The position numbers were made by a program, and so were the translations under genes. A stretch of 64,000 nt of DNA from Linum tenue. Lineage: Eukaryota > Streptophyta > Magnoliopsida > Malpighiales > Linaceae. The stretch covers positions 35,206,002 through 35,270,001 of the forward strand of contig CAMGYJ010000005.1 in NCBI GenBank assembly GCA_946122785.1. The letters are read 5' to 3'. The notes below the pieces were generated by a model. It was given only the letters and a program-made list of their open reading frames with translations. It was not told the origin of the DNA and ran no database searches. Below, in pieces: positions 20,935 through 32,455 of this stretch. Positions within the stretch are counted from its first letter, which is position 1, and every line of letters starts with the position of its first letter.

Positions 20935-21285
20935 ATAAGTGTGATGTGACTTGAATCAGATTATCAGTCGCTAAGACTGAAAGTTACGGGTGTATAGGCT
21001 TAATATTATTTGGGTTCGGGTTCTGGGTCTGGTTGTAACCGCTTTTCCTTTAACATATTGGATTAGGGTTAGACCTAAGATAAGTACTATAAATACTTCT
21101 CATACTCCTCAGTAATCTGTATCTCCTCAAATTATAGTGAAACTGGCTCTCCCCTGCCCGTGGACTAGCTAACACACATTGTGTTAGTAAACCACGTAAA
21201 TCGTGTGTCATGTGTGTGTTTGCATTTTCATTTCTTGCATTGTCGAATTCTCCTATTTTTCGATCCTCATAAAACTTTCGTGACA
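20935..21285 (+). repeat. Possible remnant Copia-type LTR
   Basis: A TATA-like ACTATAAATACTTC at about 21088 is followed by a leader with ACCACGTAAATCGTGTGTC, a phrase style common in the R/U5 of plant Copia LTRs, and a TTCGTGACA end at about 21285. No mate LTR and no good primer-binding site; treat as tentative. Confidence 0.35.
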
Positions 21286-21290
21286 ATAAG

Positions 21291-21700
21291 ATTAGGTGGT
21301 AGCATATTTGGGGGATTAGATCGCTTAAGTCTGAAGAAATCAAAGGCATATCGCTTAGGCGTAAAGCGATAAAGGAGCATATCGATTAGACATATCGTTG
21401 TCGGAAAACCTCATTAGGAACTCAGTACGTAGTAGACTGAGTAGCTCGTTGAATTTAGTGAGGTGGCTCGTTTTGATCTAATGAACTGGCTAGCGACTAA
21501 TGAGAATATATATAACTTATGCTATGTCTTCTTATTTATTTATGTATTTGTTAGATTATATATCTCATGATATAATGATTTAAAACTTTGAGTATGTAAG
21601 CAAATATGTCAAATTTATTATTTGAAAGAAAAATTATATATTATAGAATGTTTAGTTAACAATATATAACAATTAAAAAATATGATATGAATTAGTTAAA
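21291..21700. other. AT-rich spacer
   Basis: Contains repeated ATCGCTTA/ATCGATTA words at 21317-21390 but no recognised feature. Confidence 0.4.
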
Positions 21701-21704
21701 AATT

Positions 21705-22325
21705 ATGACCCACCCGCTTACTATCGAGTTGGAATAATTGTGACCCGCAATCCACCCACATACTTCTGCGGATTGGATTGGGTGGGTGGCGGATGAGTAC
21801 GGTTGGATCGTGGGTCAACCCGCAAAAGCAATTCTTCCACTAGCCATTAAGAAATTTGACTAACATTTCTAATAAGTCTATAGCAAATTAGTAAGATTGT
21901 ATCAATAATTTGTGATTTAGATAAAATTAATAATTTATACTTTGCATCCCAATATTTAATGGATATTAACAATAATTTACATACATATATCCAATATCTA
22001 ATGGATATTGCACAACACAATGACCAATAATAGTAGTAAAAACTATTCTTTATTCTCCACCTTTAGAAGTATATGGTCAGACTGTAGTGCTGTTTGAAAA
22101 TATGATGAATATTCGATACTATAAGACACACTATTTTCATGTACAAATTGGATGCAGGTCATACGGGTGAGCCGCAATCCACCCACCACCCACCCACATA
22201 AGTGTGGGTGGGAGATTTATCAATCCGCAATCCACCCACATCAATCACTCACTGCGTGCCGGTCGGGTTATTTGCGGGTGGATCGATATCAATCCGCGGA
22301 TTAACCACCCATGTGCCCACCCCTA
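21705..22325. mobile_element. hAT-type element, right end only
   Basis: The right terminus ATGTGCCCACCCCTA and the internal CCACCCACA / TGTGGGTGG phrases are those of the GGGTGGGCA hAT family seen elsewhere in the window. The left terminus is missing, so no target duplication can be scored; the left coordinate is where family-like sequence begins. Confidence 0.6.
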
Positions 22326-22417
22326 ACTGATACAACTACCATTGCACCTGTATACTGAACTCATATCAATTACGTTCCTTTTTTGGAACTATCATTGCAC
22401 TGATACATCTACCATTG
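22326..22417. repeat. Short TGATACAACTACCATTGCAC-type repeats at the gypsy insertion site
   Basis: Variants of this 20-base phrase occur left of the gypsy element and again right of it (26849-26905). They are one imperfect repeat array that the retrotransposon split; CATTG, its target duplication, is part of the repeat. Confidence 0.7.
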
Positions 22418-22658
22418 TGATAGAGGAGAATAGGGTTGGGAATTGATAAGAAGAATTAGGGATTGAGGAAGAATTGGGGAAGAACAGAGGAAAGAGGGAT
22501 TTAGGGATTTTGATATTCTTATTGCTTAATCCCAAATGAACGTACTGAACCCTCTTTTATGAGTTTCAGAAAACTAACAAGAAATAACAAAAACGCCACT
22601 CAACCCGGCCCACATGGCTGAACCCAAACCGCCCTACCCGCCGAGCGGGTCTCTATCG
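22418..22658 (-). repeat. 3' LTR of the chromodomain element
   Basis: Begins TGATAGAGGAG; ends CTCTATCG, where the partner LTR ends CTCTATCA. Confidence 0.93.
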
Positions 22659-25600
22659 TCCCCTTCCCCATAGAAAATGACCTTTCCCTCAAAGTCAAAT
22701 GTCGGGAATCGCTGCCGGAGCGTGGCCGTCTCCTCCCAAGTGGCATCCTCCCTCTCCATATGCTGCCACAGAACCAAGCTCTCCTTCGTCAGGCGCCCGC
22801 CTTTCTTCACCCATCTGGTATCCAAGACCTGCTAGGGGGTTAGCTCAAGATCCCCATCTGCTGACACCGGTGGGGCGGTTGTCTCCACTCGGTCCGCCGC
22901 TCCTCTGTATCGCTTCAGTAATGACACGTGGAAGGTGGGATGGATGCGCGCATCGGCTGGCAACTGCAGACGATATGCTACCGGGTTAATCTTCTACAGT
23001 ATCTCATAGGACCCAAAGTAATGAGCTGCCAACTTATAGTAGGAACAGTGAAAGACGGAAGCCTGCCTGTAAGGGTGGAGACGAAGCAGAACCCAGTCCC
23101 CTACCTCGAACTTCTCCTCACGGCGTCCTGTATCGGCCATCTGCTTCATCTTATTGTTGGCGGCCGCCAAGTTGGCCTTGAGCTGGTCCAAGGCCTCAAC
23201 CCGTGTCTCTAGCCAGTGATCCAACGCATCTACCTGGCTGGTGCCACTCTGGTAGCGGACCAAGGAAGGTGGAGGCCTCCCATAAAGAGCCTCAAACGAC
23301 GTAGTCTAGATCGCCCTACGGTAAGTAGAGTTATACCATAGCTCGACCCATGGCAATAGAGTCAACCACCGCCTCGAATGCTGATGGGCAAAGCAGCGCA
23401 GGTACTGCTCCAGGTAACGGTTAACCACCTCCGTCTGGCCATTTGTCTGTGGATAATAGGCGGAACTCATCCACAGTTTAGTCTGGGCCATAGCGAACAC
23501 CTCCTGCCAAAAGCCGCTCAAGAAAACGGAGTCCCAGTCACTGACAATAGATCTCGAAAACCCATGATGTCGCACAACCCCCATCACAAACTGCTCTACC
23601 ACTGACCGGGCTGTGTACGGGTGTACCAGGGCCATGAAATGGGCATATTTCGTCAGTCGATCAACAACGAAGAACAGGACTGTCTTTCCTCCAGAGGGGG
23701 GAAGGCCGACAATGAAGTCCATATTGATGTCCTTCCACACCCGCTCGGGTACCGGCAAAGGCTGCAAGAGGACTGCCGGTCTCAGATGAGACTCCTTGAC
23801 TCGCTGACAAGTATCGCACGACGCGACATAGTCCTTCACGTCCTGGTTCATCTGGGCCAATAAAACTGTGCCCGGATCCGCCGCAGCGTCCGCTCGACCC
23901 CCGAATGCCCTACAAATGGAGAGTCATGATACTCCTGCAACACGGTCGTTACTAGTGAAGATCCCCACAGAAGGACAAGGCGCCCACGGAAGAATACCAA
24001 CCCTTGTCGGAAGGAATAATGGCCCGAAGGAACAAGGCGCTTCACTGACTGCTGTATCCCGACAACCCTGAAGGTATGCATCGGTCTCCGTAAGAGCCCG
24101 TAGCGCGTCCCAGAACTGGGGGACCGGACCCATCACTGCTACCAGTACCTCGCCCCCAGAACGGCGCGAGAGCCCATCTGCCACAACGTTGGAGGGACCC
24201 GGCCGGTAATGAATCTCATAATCATACCCAAGGAGCTTCGAGACCCACTTGTGATGATCGGGAGTGGAAACTCGTTGCTCCAAGAGGTTCCTCAGACTCT
24301 GATGGTCGATGTAAATGTGGAACTTCTTGCCCAGAAGATACGGTCGCCACATCTGCACTGCTGTGATGATAGCCTGCATCTCCTTCTGGTAAGTAGACCA
24401 AGCCTCCTTGGATGAAGCCAAGGTCTTACTCATATAGGCCACTAGGTGACGATCCTGAGATAACACCGCCCTAATACCTCGGCCAAAAGCATCCGCCTCA
24501 ATCACGAAAGTCCGAGAGAAATCTGGCATGGCTAGGGTCGGAGTGGTGGTCATGGCCTGCTTTAGCTGCTAAAATGTTGTATCTGCTTCTGATGTCCATG
24601 CAAACCCTCCCTTATTCAATAGGTTAGTCAGGGGCCGGGTGATCATACTATATCCCTGCACAAACTTCCGGTGGTAACCGGTCAAGCCCACGAACCCTCT
24701 CAGCTCCGAGACAGTGGTCAGGGTTGGCCACTCGACCATAGCCTGAATCTTCGACTGATCCACCTGGACCCCTGTGGTATGACAATGTGGCTCAGGTACT
24801 CAACCTTCTGCACCCCAAATGCACACTTCGAAGCTTTGAGGTAGTACTGGTGGCGCTGTAGAATCTCAAACACTGCCTGCAAATGCTGCAAATGCATCTC
24901 CCAAGATGGACTGTAGATTAGAATATCATCAAATAATACCAGCACATACCGTCTCAATAGAGGTCGGAAAATATCATTCATCGCCGCCTGAAAGGTCGAT
25001 GGGGCATTGCACAAGCCGAATGGCATGACCAAGTACTCATAATGGCCATTATGAGTCCGGAAAGTGGTCTTGTGCGCATCCTCCTCCTACATCCGAATCT
25101 GGTGGTACCCTGCTCGCAAATCGAGCTTACTGAAGTAGGTCGATCCGTGGAGCTCGTCGAGCATGTCGTCCACCGTCGGAATCGGGAATCGATCATTCAC
25201 CGTCGCGACATTGAGTGCCCGGTAATCCATGCAGAATCGCCAAGTCTCATCCTTCTTCTTAACCAACAGCACCGGTGAGGAAAAGGGACTGGTGCTCGGC
25301 TGAATCAGGCCGGTCGCAAGCATCTCCTCCACCTGTCGCTCGATCTCCTCCTTCTGGGAGTAGCCGTACCGGTACGGATGGGCGTTCACAGCCTCCACCC
25401 CTTCCTTGAGCTGAATGCGATGGTCAACCTGTCGGTGGGGAGGTAATGTGGTCGGTGTCTGAAAGAGCTCCGGAAATCCTGCCAGCACCCGTTGGAGGTC
25501 GGGGGCCAACTCCTGGTCCTCAGTCGACGTCACGGGCCAGCATAGGACCGCCAACTCCGCCTCCTCTCCGATGGCGCACTCGTGGAGAGAAACCGGGCCT

Positions 25601-26317
25601 AGGGCCGTGGTAAGCCCCTGCAAACCCCACTCTGTATCTCACCATTTGAATCACATGGTTAAGCTACCCCAATCGGTGGTGACTGGTCCCAATCCCTACA
25701 ACCATGGAACACCCAAAATCATGTCAAACCCGCGAATGGGCAACCCTTGAATCTCGAATGGAGGCTCCCGATAGACGGCCTTGCACTGCGTAGGTGCCCC
25801 CTTCGCTACTCGGACCACCATCGGATCCATCGAGCTTGGCGCCTACAGAAGAAGTTTGGCTAGATCCTCAGCACAAATACATCTGCGGTGACGGGCAGCC
25901 CTTGAATCTCGAATGGAAGCTCCCGATAGAAGCCTTTCCCTGCATAGGTGCCCCCTTCGCTACTCGGACCACCATTGGATCCATCGAGCTTGGCGCCTGC
26001 GGAAGAAGTTTGGCTAGATCCACACTAATAAAGTTCAGGATGGCGCCACTGTCCACCAAGGTTAAGGCCATGGTACCGGCAACCTGAGCCCGGAAACGGA
26101 GAGTCCCCGGTGTCGGCAGCCCGATCACAGAATGGAGAGAGAGAGAGACGGAGCCGCCCCTTCCCTTGTCGATCCCACGGCCTCCGCGCTCACCACCGCC
26201 GCGCTCGGCGATGCATGCCGCCCAGTCGTCGCCTCGGCCCGTGGCGTCTCCCTCTGTCGTGCCGCCGCTGTGACCGCGCCGCCACTGCGACCGTGCCCCA
26301 CTGTCACCCTCCGTCAA
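22634..26317 (-). pseudogene. Pol polyprotein remnant: protease, RT, RNase H, integrase, chromodomain
   Basis: Pieces in order on the minus strand: protease with LVDSGAILNFIS near 26050; RT 25623-24718 with KLDLRAGYHQIRM, an in-frame TAG immediately after it, then VMPFGLCNAPSTF and the catalytic FDDI; RNase H 24553-23924 (EADAFGRGIRAVLS, DHQSLRNL, VADGLSRR); integrase zinc motif (HDSPFVGHSGVERT, CDTCQR) and core 23860-23306 with IVSDWD where the family has DRD, and NGQTE; C-terminal GDWVLLRL near 23100; chromodomain LVLWQHMEREDATWEE near 22740. Frameshifts occur near 24770 and 23850. A segment of about 125 bp of the protease region (25897-26022) is duplicated at 25739-25865. Not functional. 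Confidence 0.92.
22659..22670 (-). promoter_or_regulatory. Polypurine tract of the chromodomain element
   Basis: Minus strand TGGGGAAGGGGA directly before the 3' LTR. Confidence 0.85.
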
Positions 26318-26592
26318 CGACCGCCGCGGCCCGCCGTCTGTCGCCCTAGTCCGTGGCGCCTCCCCCTACCGCGCCGCACTACCGCCGCGACACCGCGGTC
26401 TCCTCCCATCAACGGCCGCCTCGCCCGGCCGTCCGCCACAGCCTGCGACGCCTCTCGCCGTCCCACCGTCGCAACAGCCACAACCTCCCTACCCTGTTTG
26501 CGCGCGGTTCGAGCTTGGTCAGCCCGGATGACGTCAATCTGTTGCTTCACACAGGTCCAGTCTAGATCAAAGAGCAGTATCGAGCTCATGGC

Positions 26593-26605
26593 GGCTCTGA
26601 TACCA
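26593..26605 (-). promoter_or_regulatory. Primer-binding site for initiator tRNA-Met
   Basis: Minus strand reads TGGTATCAGAGCC, two bases from the 5' LTR. Confidence 0.93.
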
Positions 26606-26607
26606 AA

Positions 26608-26848
26608 TGATAGAGGAGAATAGGGTTGGGAATTGAGAAGAAGAATTAGGGATTGAGGAAGAATTGGGGAAGAAAAGAGGAAAGAGTGATTTAGAGATTT
26701 TGATATTCTTATTGCTTCATTCCAAATGAGCGTACTAAACCCTTTTTTATGAGTTTCAGAAAACTAACAAGAAATAACAAAACTGCCATTCAACCCGGCC
26801 CACATGCCCGAACCCAACCCGCCCTACCCGCCGAGCGGGTCTCTATCA
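26608..26848 (-). repeat. 5' LTR of the chromodomain element
   Basis: 241 bp, TGATAGAGG...CTCTATCA. Confidence 0.93.
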
Positions 26849-27017
26849 CATTGCACATGTACACTAATACCATTGCACTGATACAACTACCAGTGCACTG
26901 AAAAAGGAAAGTAATTAATATTTGTTTTTAATTCATACAAATTATTAAATGCAACACATATTAATTATCTTAAAAATCTATAATTAATAAGGGTATCATT
27001 TTTCCAATCTTTTTAGG

Positions 27018-27806
27018 AGAAAAACTTCAGTGGGACGGGTGCACCATCAAGGCTTGGTGATGTGGTGCACCCAGTCATTCCTGTCCCGCCACGTGTCATT
27101 TAATTATGAGGAGAAAAAATGTTAAGCATAAAGTCCCTATTCTTTACCTGCGTTGCGGCCTTACCTTCCCCAACTTCTTCCGATGCAAAAATTTCCTTTT
27201 TTCAAAAGATTCTCTTAATACACCCACTGGTTCTTCCCCTGAAACCTAAAACCATGAAATTAAAGAGCAAGCTTTCTGCAAATCCTCCTTCAACCATGAA
27301 ATTAACCGTGTAATTAATCATGCAGAGGCAAGAATGAATAGTATCAACTGAATAGAACCTGCCCAGTAAGAATTGATTATAAATTAGATTAGATACCCAT
27401 TTGGGGAATTTTTTCGGCGTCTGCATCACCAGAGTTCTTTCCTTCGGCGGGATCAACATCGTTGTATCCCGACCTGCTAGAGATCGCGATTCAGTACGAG
27501 GCGGCGAGATTGGTTTGCTCAATCTCGAATTTGGATGGGCACAAGCAGATCTTGATCAGGACCGGAGTTATGGCTCCTCTGATTCGCATCACGAATCGTT
27601 TCGATCCAACTATCAGTCCGCCAAATTTTGCACCGTGCAAAGTCGGGGATGACCTGACCTAGCCAGTGCCCACAACACAGCTAAGGAATAGGGACTATTA
27701 ATTTTTTATTCCTCATAATTAAATGACACGTGGCGGGACATGATTGGCTGGGTGCACTACATCACCAATCAGTACTGATGCACCCGTCCCACTGAAGTTT
27801 TTCACC
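27018..27806. mobile_element. Mutator-like element (789 bp) with about 92-bp TIRs and gene-like cargo
   Basis: Left AAAAACTTCAGTGGGACGGG and right CCCGTCCCACTGAAGTTTTT continue as a roughly 92-bp inverted repeat ending near CATTTAATTATGAGG. The 9-bp target duplication CTTTTTAGG is at 27009-27017 and 27807-27815, typical for MULEs. The interior (27110-27660) has no transposase but is GC-richer and carries gene-like sequence, so it may be a Pack-MULE. Confidence 0.92.
27425..27662 (+). pseudogene. Possible captured armadillo-like gene fragment inside the MULE
   Basis: Frame ending at 27662 reads YPDLLEIAIQYEAARLVC then SISNLDGHKQILIRTGVMAP. The alternation IQYEAARLVCSISN followed by a Gly-Val-containing helix start looks like one armadillo-type repeat, but it is too short to be sure. 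No start or splice context is preserved. Alternative: chance open frame. Confidence 0.35.
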
Positions 27807-27815
27807 CTTTTTAGG

Positions 27816-28841
27816 GGTAGACATTCTATCTCATCCCTAAATGGAATGAAATATTTCATTGTTGAAACCAGGGACCACATCCATGAAATAGTTATGTAAT
27901 GGTGCCACCTCACAATAAAATAGGCTTGTGAAAGCAGTTCACGTGGATGGTTTACCATAAATCTCTTCTCCTCTTTTTCTTATCTTTTTGACTGGCCCCA
28001 TAAGCACTTTCAATGAAGCTGGAGGAACCCAGTTTTATGTCACGTCACATTTTGCACATGACACTTTAAACTATTAATTAATTTCGGAAACTACTCCACA
28101 ACTCAGCAACAATACCCAAAAACTGTTTAAATTTGACTATTTAATCAATGTTCAGACATAAGATATAGACTTTGAAACAAGGTTTTGTATCCGGTTTAGC
28201 ACGTTGTTCTGATCGAGTAAGTGGATGAAGTGTTAATAGTATGATTGATTTAGCCTGACTCAGTCCATACACATGAAAAAAAAAATATATTGTTCATACA
28301 TAACAAAATAATAATTTGTACTTGAATCCAATATATAGCAAAAATTAAAACACATTTAATTCCATCATATAGATTCGTAATTAACACATTGAATAAAATA
28401 AAACAACTCGATCTATCTTAATAAAAAAAAAACCAGCTCGAACCAACCCAATTACCCAAATATGAGGTGTCTATTTATTTTTCTCTGCAAATCAGGGTCA
28501 ACCCGTAGGTCGACCCCGAATTAACAACCTTGCTTTGAAATGTCGCAATCCAACACCCGCCACCTACCATTTCATTGGCACCATTCCGTTTCTCCTCGTA
28601 TTGTTAATTAATTAATTAATTAATACGAACGAGGCCGGTGGGGGGAAATGAAGCCGAGTTTCGATCACAATCGCCTCAGTCCTTAAATAGGCCGTCCCCC
28701 TCAGTCCTTCACCAGTCACTACCCAATCAACACAACAGCCACAGATCTACTCAAAAACCCCCTTCCTCATATCATAATCATAATCATCACCACTGCAAGT
28801 CTGCAATTCGACCAGTGAGCAGCGCTAGCAAACACCCAAGA
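27816..28841. other. Spacer and promoter region of the coiled-coil gene
   Basis: Mostly AT-rich. (ATTA)n at about 28604-28624. TTAAATAGG at about 28683 is a plausible TATA element 150-160 bases before the start codon. No coding sequence is supported. Confidence 0.45.
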
Positions 28842-29744
28842 ATGGGATCCAAGCGCATCGTCCTCAACTCCAACAACCTCTACCTCCTCCCATGGAGCGA
28901 CAAAACCGTCGGCGTGGTGGATCCGGGCCGGGATCTCAACACCCACAATGTCCCGCGCAACATGGACCAGTGGCGCCAGCTGGGCCTGGTCGGCAACAAC
29001 GCCAGATCTACTCATCGGGAGCTCGAAATCTTCGGCGTCGTCATCTCCGGGAAGAAGCTGGAAGACCTCTCCACCGACCTCATCAACCACCAGTGCGTCG
29101 CCAATCGGGAGGGGTTCATGATTATGTACTTCAACATCGGCGCCGGCAACATGTACCTCAAGAACCAGTCCAGCGTCATCCGCCGCCTCAACGACGTCTT
29201 CGACTGGTCCAAGTACGGCGTCACCGTCCCCATCCCCGTCGCTACGGTGTGGGACCGCTTCGAAGTGAACACCGGGAAGCTGATTGTGGACAGTAATGGA
29301 GCTGGGAAGAAGGTATGTACTGTAATATTGCTGAATTGAATTGAATTGACTCCAGGGGCCGAGCATTAATTTTGAAATTCTGTTTCATAGGTGGAGGAGC
29401 TGAGTAAGCTGATTGAGGAGAAAGAGAGGGAGAATCAGAAGCTGAAGGAGGATAGGGAGAAGGAAGACGGTGAGAGTATTTCGCTGGCGGAGCTGTTGAA
29501 GGAGAAGGATGAACTGATTCAGCAGCAGAACAAGGATCTGGAAGAGAGGGATAATGAGCTGGATGCGGTCAAGAATGTTGTGAAGCAGAAGGAGAAGGAG
29601 ATTTCCGACTTGAAGTCGAATGGTGGGGGTGGTGGTGGTGGGGGTTCGTCGGCGGCGGAGTTGCAGAAGCTGAAGGATGAGTTGGCTGCTAAAGATAGGC
29701 AGATTAGTGCTCTCAAGGCCGCCATGAAAGCCTTGGTGGCGTAA
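28842..29744 (+). CDS. Uncharacterised two-exon coiled-coil protein (274 aa)
   Basis: Exons 28842-29312 and 29391-29744; the intron has GTATGT...CATAG ends and phase 0. ATG 28842 is the first in-frame ATG (context CAAGAATGGG); a longer frame to 28638 has only a GTG. Residues 1-157 form a compact, probably globular domain (LNSNNLYLLPWSDKTVG, GREL-like RSTHRELEIFGVVISG, WSKYGVTVPIPVATVWDRF). Residues 158-274 are a charged coiled coil (KLIEEKERENQKLKED, LLKEKDELIQQQNKDLEERD) broken by a nine-glycine linker and resuming as LQKLKDELAAKDRQISALKA. No signal peptide or membrane segment, so probably cytosolic or nuclear and oligomeric. I do not recognise the N-terminal domain. Strong codon bias and clean splicing argue for a real gene. 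It is isolated from other genes. Confidence 0.85.
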
Positions 29745-29971
29745 TAATTGACTACATCTCGTTCCTCTCTGTTTTCGGGACGGGCGGAAATCAAATAAAA
29801 GATGATAATGAAAAATAAATTCCCTTGAGATGTACTGCAGATTTGGCTCGTCTTCTTTGTCTTATTGTGGGCAGTTGAGAATTAACTGATGTTATTATTG
29901 CATAATAATTCATGGCGATAAGATAAAGTTTGATTTCTATGTTCTTTATTTATTGTACTACAACTATCCTC

Positions 29972-30655
29972 TAGGGATGGCAATGGGGCGGGTTTGGGGC
30001 GGGTTTGCCTAAACCATCCCCATCCCCGCTTTCAAATATCCAAACCCATACCCGCCCAATACCTATGTGGGGGAAGATTTTGCAAACCCATCCCCATACC
30101 CGTGGGTTTCGGGTACCCATGGGTAATACCCACCCCGTACATTCAATATTATAATACATAAAATTTACATGTAAATTTTCAATTATAACATTAAAGGCAC
30201 CTATTATATCATGAAGTCGAGAAAGTAACAATAATTCTTAATATGGTTCAAAGCATTTTATCCTAAAATTTCCCTTAATCCATAAAATAGAGTACTACAA
30301 TGTAATCCAAATCATTATTTAACTGACTCTAATACATATACTAAGCAATAATGAACTAATATAATCTTGCCAACACGAGGGAAAAGTGAAAGAGTGAAGA
30401 GAGAGTTGAAGAAAATGAATTAGGTTTTGATTTGGGTGACCACTCAATTGCATTTCTACTAATTATTTTTTTTATTTACCCTCACTATCATTGATAGATT
30501 ACTATTTCATCCATGTATTTTTTATATGTGAACAAATATTCTTGGTGGGGCGGGTATGGGTATGGGGCGGGGGAGGCTAAAACCATACCCGCCCCGTACC
30601 CATCAAACATTTTGCGGGTTTTACCCATACCCTCCCCATACCCAGTCAAAGCGGG
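29972..30655. mobile_element. hAT-type element with decayed right end
   Basis: Left end TAGGGATGGCAATGGGGCGG is the same family as the element at 14052. The interior has GGGTATGGG / CCCATACCC inverted runs up to about 30650. The expected right terminus ATTGCCATCCCTA is not present, so the right limit is approximate. Confidence 0.65.
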
Positions 30656-31803
30656 GATTCCAAGAAGTGAATTAGGTCGGAAAAGAGGACATGGGGAGAG
30701 AGAAGGATACGAGAAATAGCAGAGTGTCAAAGACAAGGATGTTAACGCTTAAGAGGTCATCATGATAACCATGCTCACCATATCATGACAGCGGTGAGCA
30801 CACTGGCCCAAGTACGTACCTTCATGCTCGATGCTTGAGTGCCTTGTATGACATCATGTCAAGACAATTGGGTAGATACATTGATGAATACCCATGAGGT
30901 TATGATTGCTTGGGGCTGAGAATAAGATGCACATGTCTACCCTTTGGACGATTTCATGCTTGACGCCTTGGTACTTGGGGAGGTATGCTCATGCTAGTCC
31001 ATCTTGGATATGTGATGCTCGACACATGTCATAGGTAGATTAGGCCGATGCTACTTGAGGGTTGACAATGTGGCGACCACATCAATTGGCCGGGCCGGCG
31101 GTGTCGATACTGATCGTCCTTGAAGGACATCATTTGATGGGGTTAGGATGAGGGATACTGATGCTGACACCACTTGGATTATGTTATGGCTGAGGTACCT
31201 TGCATAATAGTATGAGTAGTTCAAAAGTCTATCACTTAGACCCAATTTAAATCAATTTAATTGATATGTTTAAACCAACATTATATACCACAATCACTCC
31301 TTAAAATTAATCATATTAAATTGTTTTTAGTGGTAAGCACTTACACCCGTCTAGTTCAATGCTGAGGCGCTGACCCTAGAAACAAATCAACAAACCTACT
31401 TGCTATTACAACCGGTTGATGGTTCTTTTTGTCCAACCGATCAATCCGGTCACGGTGGGTCCAGATCGGGTGAGTAATTGATGGGTCAGTAATCCATCAG
31501 TAACCACTTCCCTGGTCTCCACGTGTCAGTCACTTTTTTATTTAAATTAAATGTGAAAAGGGCAGTACAGTAAAATTGTCCCTGCCCCTATTTATTGCGA
31601 ACCCTGACTTTTGATCAGACCACATCAGCGCCTCATTCTCTCTCTTCGCAAAACATTTAATTTTTCTTCTCTTAATCTTTAACGGACGATTTCTAGCTCG
31701 TTTTAAGTTGAAATTTAATTTTTTTTGCACAGTTAGATCAGATTAATTGTGCTCTTCAAAATGATATCCACTTTGATATTTTTTGGACACAAAAAAATTT
31801 GTC
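30656..31803. other. Spacer, no gene seen
   Basis: Contains several ATGCTYGA words (30800-31030) suggesting an old unidentified repeat. GGGTCAGTAA...CAGTAACCAC near 31483-31510 has inverted partners near 32950-32985 and might be the left end of an element enclosing the satellite. Confidence 0.4.
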
Positions 31804-32455
31804 AGTTATTACCAGTCTATACCATATGGTATTGACTGGTATTAAATAAGAGCATACCATATGGTATGAAATTTTTTGTCACATGAATATATATTTCGTT
31901 ACCACCCAATATCATATGGTATAGTGTGGTAATATCAATATATATTTCGTTACCACCCAATACCATATGGTATAGTGTGGTAATATCACTATATATTTCG
32001 TTACCACCCAATACCATATGGTATAGTCTGGTAATATCAATATATATTTCGTTACCACCAAATACCATATGGTATAGAGTGGTAATATCATATGGTATAG
32101 AGTGGTAATATCAATATATATTTCGTTACCACCCAATACCATATGTATAGTGTGGTAATATCAATATATATTCCGTTACCACCCAATACCATATGGTATA
32201 GTGTGGTAATATCAATATATATTTCGTTACCACCAAATACCATATGGTATAGAGTGGTAATACCAATATATATTTCGTTACCACCCAATACCATATGGTA
32301 TAGTGTGGTAATATCAATATATATTTCGTTACCACCCAATACCATATGGTATAGAGTTGTAATACCATATGGTATAGAGTGGTAATACCAATATATATTT
32401 CGTTACCACATAATACCATATGGTATAGTGTGGTAATACCAATATATATTACCAA
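31804..32455. repeat. 51-bp satellite with an ATACCATATGGTAT palindrome in each unit
   Basis: TTTCGTTACCACC recurs with 51-bp spacing (31894, 31945, 31996 and onward). Around ten full units are visible, some shortened (for example 32085-32110). Every unit contains the palindrome ACCATATGG followed by TATAGTGTGGTAATATCAAT. The period is a multiple of 3, so it keeps false frames open on both strands. Not a CRISPR: no constant repeat with variable spacers. Confidence 0.93.

Larger units (their letters stand above)
22413..26853 (-). mobile_element. Decayed chromodomain Ty3/gypsy retrotransposon (Reina-like), with 5-bp target duplication
   Basis: Two 241-bp LTRs (22418-22658 and 26608-26848; about 16 mismatches, near 6.6%), target duplication CATTG on both sides, a tRNA-iMet primer-binding site at 26593-26605 and a PPT at 22659-22670. 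Minus-strand domain order is protease, RT, RNase H, integrase, chromodomain, which defines a chromovirus; the short LTRs suggest the Reina clade. Gag is almost absent: only about 470 bases lie between the PBS and the protease. Stops and frameshifts break pol. The element is old and inactive. Confidence 0.95.

Noticed and set aside
26125..26589. Arg/Ala-rich ORFs between the gypsy PBS and protease as a gag protein
   Set aside because: Low-complexity, frames differ, no capsid or CCHC motif; regarded as deletion-scarred remnant.
28638..28841. N-terminal extension of the coiled-coil gene
   Set aside because: It would need a GTG start and spans the likely TATA element; ATG 28842 is the first in-frame ATG.
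28767..29366. 199-codon ORF antisense to the coiled-coil gene
   Set aside because: Shadow of a strongly codon-biased exon.
31817..32455. Multiple repetitive ORFs in the 51-bp satellite, and a possible CRISPR array
   Set aside because: Frames stay open only because 51 is a multiple of 3. Whole units repeat without unique spacers, and the genome is a plant, so not a CRISPR.
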